From Pseudoalteromonas sp. EB27 (GTDB lineage: Bacteria; Pseudomonadota; Gammaproteobacteria; Enterobacterales; Alteromonadaceae), in assembly GCF_001974875.1 (NCBI RefSeq), contig NZ_MTQD01000014.1, positions 62,001 through 126,000 on the forward strand: DNA of 64,000 bases. The letters run 5' to 3'. Below are positions 58,321 through 64,000 of the stretch, in pieces. The notes beneath the pieces were generated by a model, which saw nothing but the letters and a program-made list of their open reading frames with translations, did not search any database and was not told where the DNA came from. The stretch's first letter is position 1. Every line of letters starts with the position of its first letter. The translations under genes were made by a program, and so were the position numbers.

Positions 58321-58617
58321 TTATAGTTTAGCGAGTGATTTAACTGATTGCTTTTGAGCACTTGCTGGTTGGGTTGCTTTGTCTATTAATGTTTCAAGTG
58401 GCTTATTTCGAACGCACATAAGTACTTTGTTCATCGCTTGGCATGTGCCTGTCGCTTTTTTATCATGGCTTGTGTAGCTGCAATCTTCATTAATGGCTTT
58501 TGCTTCACATGCTTCCCAAGGCGCATTTGAACCGTGGCCTGCATGACTTAGGGCTGAGCATGAAGTAGCAAGTAAAAAGCCAGTTGTTAGTGCTTTTATT
58601 ACGTTAAATATTTTCAT
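58321..58617 (-). CDS. Small exported four-cysteine protein
   Basis: 98 aa. Signal peptide cut near SHA|GHG (residue 26), then four cysteines (C37, C46, C59, C68) in a short domain beginning APWEACEAKAINEDCSYTSHDKKATGTCQAM, likely two disulfides in the periplasm, and a disordered tail. It lies 36 bp behind the YHYH lipoprotein on the same strand, so the two form an operon. I cannot name the family with certainty. Confidence 0.78.
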   Translation of the reverse strand: MKIFNVIKALTTGFLLATSCSALSHAGHGSNAPWEACEAKAINEDCSYTSHDKKATGTCQAMNKVLMCVRNKPLETLIDKATQPASAQKQSVKSLAKL

Positions 58618-58652
58618 TAGTATCTCAGTTAATTATTTAGCCAGAATGCGAC

Positions 58653-59657
58653 TTATCTTGCGGTAGCACCTTTAAAGCAACCAATAAACATGTTTTCAGA
58701 TACATCGGCTGCGTGGTAGTGGTAACCGCGTGTATCGTCGGTGTGGCCTCTACATTCGTCTAAATCAGTGGGTTCTAATCCATCTTCGTTAAGCATGCCA
58801 AATATACCAAATCCATCGAGTGCATAACCCATCATGGCGGCATGACCGTCTGATTGAATTTGTGTTTGGCTACAACCTGCTTCACCGTGGTAGTGATAAC
58901 CTGCTACTAAGTTAATATGCCCAGCGCAATCATCAAAAGCGGCAATAGTGTATGCGCCTAAAATAGCATCAACAGGGGCGGGTGCAGCAAGTACAACACC
59001 ATTGAGAGCAACACCCACATTGGCGTTACCAATACTGCTATTTTGAGTGGTTGCAACAGGCGTTATTGGAATTAAAAATGACTCTGATATACCGCCATCC
59101 ACATAATCAATAGAGCATTCTACGCAGTGGTTTTGGTATTGTTCTTCTACGTTTGGGCGTGCAGCGCCATCACACGATTCTTGTGTGTCGGTTACATTTA
59201 CAAGGCCTGTACCTTCGTCGTATAGCTGCCAATGACTATCGTTATATAATGTTGGTAGATTTAAAATAAAGTCACCGGTTATATCGTAAACCTCACCGGT
59301 GCCATCAAACCAAATACCAGCTTCGTCAGCTGTTGAGGTGATATTTCGAGGGCAAAATACACCAATCTCGTAATTTGAAGGCGCACCTGCTATATCAATT
59401 TTATAGCATGAGGCTTCATCGCCGTTACTTAGCGTACATGTTTGAGTGGTAATTGATGAAATGAGCGCATCGCTTTCAAAGTTAAAAGGGTCGACTTCTA
59501 CAACAAAATCGGTTGAAGTATCTGTTGTAGTTCCCTCATCGGTGGTTGTTTCAGTTACAACTGTACTTTCAGCATCGCTACCGTTACAGGCGGCTAAACT
59601 CAGTGTAAGTATGCACACTGCAAGTGGTGTTAAAATTGGTGTGTTAAATCTTTTCAT
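58653..59657 (-). CDS. YHYH-domain lipoprotein
   Basis: 334 aa. Lipobox LAAC with lipidated C24, then a Thr/Asp/Glu-rich linker and a YHYH domain. Two copies of the name motif are visible, GYHYHGEAGC and GYHYHAADV, plus DGFGIFGM. The function of the YHYH domain is unknown; the His clusters suggest metal binding. I chose ATG 59657; the TTG codon directly before it is unlikely. It is first in an operon with the four-cysteine protein. Confidence 0.83.
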   Translation of the reverse strand: MKRFNTPILTPLAVCILTLSLAACNGSDAESTVVTETTTDEGTTTDTSTDFVVEVDPFNFESDALISSITTQTCTLSNGDEASCYKIDIAGAPSNYEIGVFCPRNITSTADEAGIWFDGTGEVYDITGDFILNLPTLYNDSHWQLYDEGTGLVNVTDTQESCDGAARPNVEEQYQNHCVECSIDYVDGGISESFLIPITPVATTQNSSIGNANVGVALNGVVLAAPAPVDAILGAYTIAAFDDCAGHINLVAGYHYHGEAGCSQTQIQSDGHAAMMGYALDGFGIFGMLNEDGLEPTDLDECRGHTDDTRGYHYHAADVSENMFIGCFKGATAR

Positions 59658-59843
59658 CAAAAATATCCGGTAATGAAGTTGAATGTATAATATTTGTTAA
59701 ATGTGCAAACAAAGTGCAAAAACAACGCAACATAGTACATAGCCTGAGGTAGAGGCTGATAAAGTGGCTATAAATGTGTGTAGTACCTTTTTTATTATTT
59801 AAATACTGCGACTTAAAAGTATTTAAATAGGCAATGGAGTTTT

Positions 59844-60602
59844 ATGGATTTTTTATTTCCCGACAGCATGTCTTTATTTTTGTTTTTATTGTTAATGATC
59901 ACCGCTGGCTTTACTTCTTTTATATCTGCTGCATTTGGTGCTGGTGGCGGATTAATGCTGCTTGTTGTTATGGCGTCGTTTATGCCTATGGCAGTTGTTG
60001 TGCCAGTGCATGGTTTAGTACAGCTTGGCTCTAATGCAAATAGACTTTTACTCAGCTTTAAGCATATTGATAAAAGCATGTTTGTATATTTTGCGTTAGG
60101 CGGCTTAGTAGGGGCGGGGTTATCAAGTTTTGTAATTGATGATATATCGCTTGATGCCATGAAGTTAGTGGTCGCTATTTTTGTTATTTACTTACTGTGG
60201 GGTAAAAAGCCACCTATAAAATTAACCTCTAAGGTGTGGCGTATGGTCGCCGGTGGAATAACTACTTTTATTTCTATGTTTGTCGGGGCAAGTGGCCCAT
60301 TAGTTGGTAGCTGTTTATATATAAATAATTACGAAAAGTTAAAATTTACGGCAACGTTTTCGAGCATTATGAGTGTGCAGCATTTATTAAAAGCGATAAT
60401 TTATGGCGCTGTTGGTTTTAGTTTTTGGCAATGGATACCGCTTGTAATCGCTATGTTAATAAGTGGCGCTGTAGGAACTTGGTTAGGAATTAAATTACTT
60501 AAAAGGATGTCTGGGGATAAATTTAAGCGTATTTTTAGAGTCGTTTTAACGTTATTAACCCTGCAACTTGGTTGGCAAGGTGTAAAAGTATTACTCCACT
60601 AG
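59844..60602 (+). CDS. TSUP family (TauE/SafE) transporter
   Basis: 252 aa with about eight helices. AAFGAGGGLMLLVVMASFMP and VHGLVQLGSNANRLLLSFKHID near the start and GASGPLVG in the second half are the two TauE/SafE repeats. Members export sulfite, sulfoacetate or other anions; the substrate is unknown. GGAG precedes ATG 59844. Divergent from the YHYH operon. Confidence 0.87.
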   Translation: MDFLFPDSMSLFLFLLLMITAGFTSFISAAFGAGGGLMLLVVMASFMPMAVVVPVHGLVQLGSNANRLLLSFKHIDKSMFVYFALGGLVGAGLSSFVIDDISLDAMKLVVAIFVIYLLWGKKPPIKLTSKVWRMVAGGITTFISMFVGASGPLVGSCLYINNYEKLKFTATFSSIMSVQHLLKAIIYGAVGFSFWQWIPLVIAMLISGAVGTWLGIKLLKRMSGDKFKRIFRVVLTLLTLQLGWQGVKVLLH

Positions 60603-60636
60603 TAAAAGTGGAGTAATCGTCGTTAAATAATAACGT

Positions 60637-61272
60637 TTATTTTACAGCAGCTTTAATTGGCTTGTCGCCGTCGAACAACTTAAAAATGCGGTTACTAATA
60701 AATGAGTTGGTCGCAATATGTAATAATGCATTGGCTACATTTTCGCGGCTAATTTTAGCTTCTGAACGATCGCTTGGTTGCTGCGTAGTTACTTGCATTG
60801 AAGCGCTATCGTCAGTCAAAGTACCTGGGCGAACAATGGTATAATTTAAACCACTATTTATTAGGTGCTCGTCAGCCATGTGCTTAGCAACTAAGTAAGG
60901 TTTTAAATCACCTTGAATCGAATCTGGATCGTCAGCACCAATTGAACTGACCATAATAAAGTGGTTAACGCCGTGCTCTTTAGCGAATGTAGCTGCTTTT
61001 GTTGCAGCCCATAAATCAATGAGTACAGTTTTATCATCGCCTGTACTTCCACCAGAACCAGCAGCAAAAATCACTTGGTCACAGCCTTTCATTGCATCAC
61101 CAAAATCGCCTTCAAGATCTTGCTCAACAATAGTTAAAAAAGAGCTGTTTAAATCGCTTAGCTTATTTTTGTCGCGCACTAATGCCACAACATTTTGCTC
61201 ATTTTCTAAAAGTAGCTCAGTTGTCATTTTACCTATTTGTCCGCTTGCGCCAATAATTAGGGTCTTACTCAT
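60637..61272 (-). CDS. Atypical short-chain dehydrogenase-like NAD(P)-binding protein
   Basis: 211 aa. The nucleotide motif GASGQIG is at residues 8-14, followed by LVRDKNKL, IFAAGSGGST and VSSIGADDPDS, then LNYTIVRPGTLTDD. The family (NmrA/YwnB-like, SDR_a5) often lacks full catalytic residues. GGAAGGAG precedes ATG 61272. Substrate unknown. Confidence 0.87.
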   Translation of the reverse strand: MSKTLIIGASGQIGKMTTELLLENEQNVVALVRDKNKLSDLNSSFLTIVEQDLEGDFGDAMKGCDQVIFAAGSGGSTGDDKTVLIDLWAATKAATFAKEHGVNHFIMVSSIGADDPDSIQGDLKPYLVAKHMADEHLINSGLNYTIVRPGTLTDDSASMQVTTQQPSDRSEAKISRENVANALLHIATNSFISNRIFKLFDGDKPIKAAVK

Positions 61273-61455
61273 AATTAACTCCTTCCAATAAATAGTAAAA
61301 GTAATGTGCTTACAAACAGACCTTGGGGTAGGGGATTATTTTTAAAGGGTAAAAAAGAGTTTAAATGAGCTAATTTCAAAAAATACTTTAATTAAAGTGC
61401 GATGCTTAACTGAGTATTAAAATTAGCTGCTCTGGGAGTGTTTTTTTAGACCTTT

Positions 61456-61779
61456 TTATTCAACCATTATACTCACCTCGGTCACATAACTACGGCGGTA
61501 TAGACTAATACGTACTTTACGTTCTTGGTAATTATAAAACAAAGTGCGATATGTATTATTGCCATTTATTTTTAAAGGTTCCCCCAATTTTTGCTGATAA
61601 AAGCGAGTGATATCAGAAATTGAATCCGTTAAATAACCAGTGCGTACCATTGGGTATTCGCTTGCTACGTCCATCGTTGTAACAAATTCTTCAGGAAGTG
61701 GGATTTCAGTGACGTTTTGGCTGAGTGCGTTAAACGATAGAGTGCATAGCAATATTATTAAAAATGCTAAAGTTTTCAT
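61456..61779 (-). CDS. Small exported protein of unknown function
   Basis: 107 aa. Signal peptide (MKTLAFLIILLCTLSFNALS|Q), then a single small domain with VASEYPMVRTGYLTDSISDITRFYQQKLGEP, a pattern seen in short periplasmic proteins of this order but without a named function to me. Next to the displaced mnmC fragment. Confidence 0.7.
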   Translation of the reverse strand: MKTLAFLIILLCTLSFNALSQNVTEIPLPEEFVTTMDVASEYPMVRTGYLTDSISDITRFYQQKLGEPLKINGNNTYRTLFYNYQERKVRISLYRRSYVTEVSIMVE

Positions 61780-61842
61780 TAGAGTCCTTTGAGTAATAAA
61801 TTCCTTTTATTGGTACTTATTTTACCTCAATAAGCACCGATG

Positions 61843-61950
61843 TCATTTAAATTTTATTACGAATTAAATCTCGCACTATAAACCGGGCAGGGTGAATAGC
61901 TTGGCTTACACGTTCGCTTAATGGCCGGGGTTCGTTATTTAAACAGCTTA
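61843..61950. repeat. Displaced direct copy of the mnmC 3' end (left copy)
   Basis: 108 bp equal to 63632-63739 except A/C at 61898 and C/G at 61925. It spans from 4 bp past the mnmC stop to about 34 codons inside the gene. Past 61950 the sequence is unrelated to mnmC. The rest of the 318-bp gap (61780-62097) shows only a hairpin at 61812-61838. Confidence 0.95.
61847..61950 (-). pseudogene. mnmC 3' fragment
   Basis: Contains the last 34 codons and stop of mnmC in frame, with both substitutions at third codon positions and silent (Ala and Arg). It is cut off from the rest of the gene and fused to unrelated sequence, so it cannot give MnmC. Confidence 0.85.
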
Positions 61951-62097
61951 TTAAGCGACGCATTACACAAATCGTAATATGGCTGCACTCCAGTTATACA
62001 TTGAAGTTTGAAAAAGTTACGCAAATAAAGAGCGTTGAATTAAGTTTGCTCATTAGGCATAGTGCTAATGTAAATTAATACTTTAAAAGGAATTTCT

Positions 62098-63579
62098 ATG
62101 AAAAATAATATTATCAAAGTACTTTTAATTTGTACTACCTACCTGTGCTGCGTATTTAACCTGCAAGCAAAGCCACTATTAACGGCTTATCCCGATGCAA
62201 AACTAGAGAATAAAGTCATTTTAGAGGGTGAAGAAGCACAGTTTGTATCAGCCTTTAACCCTGCGCTAAAAAAATCTCAGCAGTTTGAATATAAAACATT
62301 TATTGGTGATGTAAGTCATTTTTCTTATCAAGTAAAGAATGTTGCTTCTTTAAAGGTAATGGAAAACTACAAAAACGCTTTAAGTGATGCTGGATTTAAA
62401 GTTTTGTATACATGCGCTTTAAGTGACTGTTATGGCAGGCGAGAAGATAAATTGCTGGCTGAGGAGTCGAGCTATTTCAACGTTTCTAGTTATTACGGGC
62501 AACCACATTATATTTATGCAACGAAAGGAGATCTTCCTGAAGCTGCCATTTCGTTATTTGTTGGACAATATAAAAATACGACACAAGTGCTTTTGACGAC
62601 AGTTAATATTAAAGAAATTGAAACGGGGCTAATAAAAGCTGATTTTGAAGCATTCAAGAAAAAATTTAGTAATAAAATAAAAAAATCTACACATGAAGAT
62701 CTTAAAGGTTCTGCAGATCATCCTTTATTAAGTCGCTACCCTGGTAGCTATATTGAGGATTATCAAAATGTTGATTATGAGGAATTTAGTATTCCAATTG
62801 GCAAATTTGATAAAAAAACGAAAGCCACTCCTGTGCTTGATGTTACTGGGGATTTAACGCGAATTACTTATATTGCTAATAAAGTATCGACGTTAAAAAT
62901 TTATCATAACTATGTGAGTGCTTTAACCAAAGAAGGTTTTGAAAGTGTATTTTCTTGTCAAAAAGATGAATGCGGTATAAAAAGAAAAGAGATTCAAGCA
63001 TTAGGCGATAAGTTGGCGATTAAATCTGTTTATAACTACTTTCGCGAACCTAGATATCAAGTCATGAAAAACACTGTAAATGAGCAAACTACCTACGTTG
63101 CTTTTTTTATCGGTAACTATAATGGCGATTCCCGTATTCAGCTTTTAGTTGCTCGTACAGAGCCTTTAGTGACAGGCTTAATAGAAACGAATAGTGATAA
63201 AGTACTTGAGCAGTTAGAGCAAAAAGGAAATGCGTCTATTTACGGTGTTTTATTTGATTATGATAAAGCCACTATCAAAGCTGAATCTAAAGAGGCGTTA
63301 GATATTATTGCTGAAGTTATGGAAAAAAATAAAAAATTGAGTTTATATGTTGTTGGTCATACCGATGATAAAGGTTCGCCTGATTATAATTTAAACCTTT
63401 CAAAGCGCCGTGCAGATGCGGTTGTTAGCGCATTAATTGCTGATTATGGGATAGCAAAAGCAAGATTATTAGCTCAAGGAGCGGGTCCTTATTCACCCGT
63501 TGCAACTAATAAAAATGATTTAGGTCGTGAACTAAATCGCCGTGTTGAATTAGTTGAAAGGTTGTCTAGTTCAAAATAA
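62098..63579 (+). CDS. DUF4892-like / OmpA-domain outer-envelope protein
   Basis: 493 aa. Signal peptide (cut near LQA|KP). Two homologous repeats follow, about 30-200 and 210-365: each has a start like L(L/S)..YP, a GD(V/L).(H/R).(S/T)Y..... K.(A/S)(S/T)LK....Y..AL...GF....(S/C).. pattern and a late NY..... (AR)TEP or VNI block. The C-terminal domain (about 380-490) is OmpA-like, with VLFDYDKATIKAESKEALDII, GHTDDKGSPDYNLNLSKRRADAVV and GRELNRRVELVE that bind peptidoglycan. It is the only gene between the two mnmC 3' copies, which suggests it was gained by that insertion. Confidence 0.82.
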   Translation: MKNNIIKVLLICTTYLCCVFNLQAKPLLTAYPDAKLENKVILEGEEAQFVSAFNPALKKSQQFEYKTFIGDVSHFSYQVKNVASLKVMENYKNALSDAGFKVLYTCALSDCYGRREDKLLAEESSYFNVSSYYGQPHYIYATKGDLPEAAISLFVGQYKNTTQVLLTTVNIKEIETGLIKADFEAFKKKFSNKIKKSTHEDLKGSADHPLLSRYPGSYIEDYQNVDYEEFSIPIGKFDKKTKATPVLDVTGDLTRITYIANKVSTLKIYHNYVSALTKEGFESVFSCQKDECGIKRKEIQALGDKLAIKSVYNYFREPRYQVMKNTVNEQTTYVAFFIGNYNGDSRIQLLVARTEPLVTGLIETNSDKVLEQLEQKGNASIYGVLFDYDKATIKAESKEALDIIAEVMEKNKKLSLYVVGHTDDKGSPDYNLNLSKRRADAVVSALIADYGIAKARLLAQGAGPYSPVATNKNDLGRELNRRVELVERLSSSK

Positions 63580-63596
63580 ATTATGTTTTAATTTAT

Positions 63597-63628
63597 ATGC
63601 ACATTAGATCTATTGTTTTAATGTGCAT
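63597..63628. other. Hairpin between the OmpA-domain gene and mnmC
   Basis: Stem ATGCACATTA / TAATGTGCAT with a 12-nt loop, no clear U-run. The left copy region has its own unrelated hairpin at 61812-61838. Confidence 0.5.
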
Positions 63629-63631
63629 ACC

Positions 63632-63739
63632 TCATTTAAATTTTATTACGAATTAAATCTCGCACTATAAACCGGGCAGGGTGAATCGCTTGGCTTACAC
63701 GTTCGCTTAATGGGCGGGGTTCGTTATTTAAACAGCTTA
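63632..63739. repeat. Direct repeat, copy inside intact mnmC (right copy)
   Basis: Right-hand member of the 108-bp pair with 61843-61950; 106 of 108 bases identical. It forms the true 3' end of mnmC. Confidence 0.95.
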
Positions 63740-64000
63740 CGAGGTGGTCTGCACTTAACGGTGCGCTACACAACGCGCGTGCGCCAAAACCGGTAAAAAT
63801 ATGCAGGCCTTGTTGTGGTTTATTAAGTTGCTCATATTGGTAGCGTTTACCTAAACGTAGATTAGCAAAAGCCATTATATAATCACTTTGCTCGCACCAT
63901 TGCCCTGCCATTGGCAGGTGATCTATAAATGTGCAGCGAACAGCCGCTTTTGCCGAGTTTATATTGCCAAGGGTGGAGGCAAATTCACTTTGCTTATAAA
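63636..64000 (-). CDS. mnmC: C-terminal part of tRNA modification enzyme MnmC (5' end outside window)
   Basis: The frame stays open to the right edge and gives about 120 residues. FIDHLPMAGQW and GLHIFTGFGARALCSAPLSADHL match the end of the FAD-dependent oxidase domain of MnmC, which finishes 5-methylaminomethyl-2-thiouridine at the wobble base of tRNAs. Most of the gene, including the methyltransferase domain, is outside. The stop is at 63636-63638, inside the direct repeat. Confidence 0.9.
   Translation of the reverse strand, partial: YKQSEFASTLGNINSAKAAVRCTFIDHLPMAGQWCEQSDYIMAFANLRLGKRYQYEQLNKPQQGLHIFTGFGARALCSAPLSADHLVSCLNNEPRPLSERVSQAIHPARFIVRDLIRNKI

Noticed and set aside
61847-61963. 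Possible 38-residue minus frame in the mnmC fragment
   Set aside because: No ribosome site; it is the leftover end of mnmC fused to unrelated sequence.

Overview
The window is a chromosomal stretch of an AT-rich marine gammaproteobacterium. Gene content and order point to Alteromonadales, most likely Pseudoalteromonas: MotY of the sodium-driven polar flagellum, a fused OlsF ornithine-lipid synthase, a tmRNA tag reading ANDDNYSLAA, and the block rpsT / murJ-ribF-ileS-lspA-fkpB-ispH followed by type IV pilus minor pilin genes, as in Pseudomonas. There is no prophage, insertion sequence, CRISPR array, rRNA or tRNA gene. The DNA is dense and mostly core genome; the accessory signals are small.

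Layout. 1-7.2 kb: ompW, a dapE-type desuccinylase, olsF, a GhrA-like dehydrogenase, several small membrane proteins, an orphan CheY-like receiver and rpsT (TTG start). 7.4-14.8 kb: murJ, ribF, ileS, lspA, fkpB, ispH, tightly packed. 14.8-23.6 kb: an AlgZ/AlgR-type (LytS/LytTR) two-component pair, then pilV-pilW-pilX-pilY1-pilE and two convergent FimT/GspH pseudopilins. 23.8-29.5 kb: glnB, bamD, rluD, pgeF, clpB (with a sigma-32 promoter). 29.5-36.2 kb: an Aer-type receptor with a perfect FNR box, a MITE-like palindrome, gshA, a lytic-transglycosylase-like lipoprotein, a CNNM/CorB protein and ypjD. 36.4-40 kb: ffh, rpsP-rimM-trmD-rplS. 40-43 kb: convergent tyrA and pheA; tyrA has a TyrR box and pheA has a complete phenylalanine attenuator with a Phe-rich leader peptide. 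43-50.5 kb: a PAS-GGDEF-EAL protein, yciH, a CrsA/CrsR (HsbA/HsbR) partner-switching pair, a GAF protein and an aromatic aminotransferase. 50.5-56.3 kb: tyrP (TyrR box), an EamA transporter, motY, rnt, a FapA/DUF342 protein. 56.6-64 kb: ssrA, hypothetical and secreted proteins, a TSUP permease, an NAD(P)-binding protein, a DUF4892-like/OmpA protein, and the 3' end of mnmC.

How it works together. Aromatic amino acid supply is the clearest regulatory theme: tyrA, pheA, the aminotransferase and tyrP lie within 12 kb and carry TyrR boxes or an attenuator. The pilus operon sits directly behind an AlgZR-like pair, and two 11-bp direct repeats resembling AlgR sites lie exactly 20 bp apart upstream of pilV, so the regulators probably control the genes next to them.

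Most unusual structures: (i) a 108-bp near-perfect copy of the 3' end of mnmC (two differences, both synonymous) that brackets a 1.68-kb segment holding a single OmpA-domain gene; (ii) a 161-bp full-length palindromic repeat upstream of gshA; (iii) a 63-65-bp tandem duplication of the 3' end of the EamA gene running into the end of motY; (iv) a five-copy 7-bp tandem repeat upstream of tyrA.
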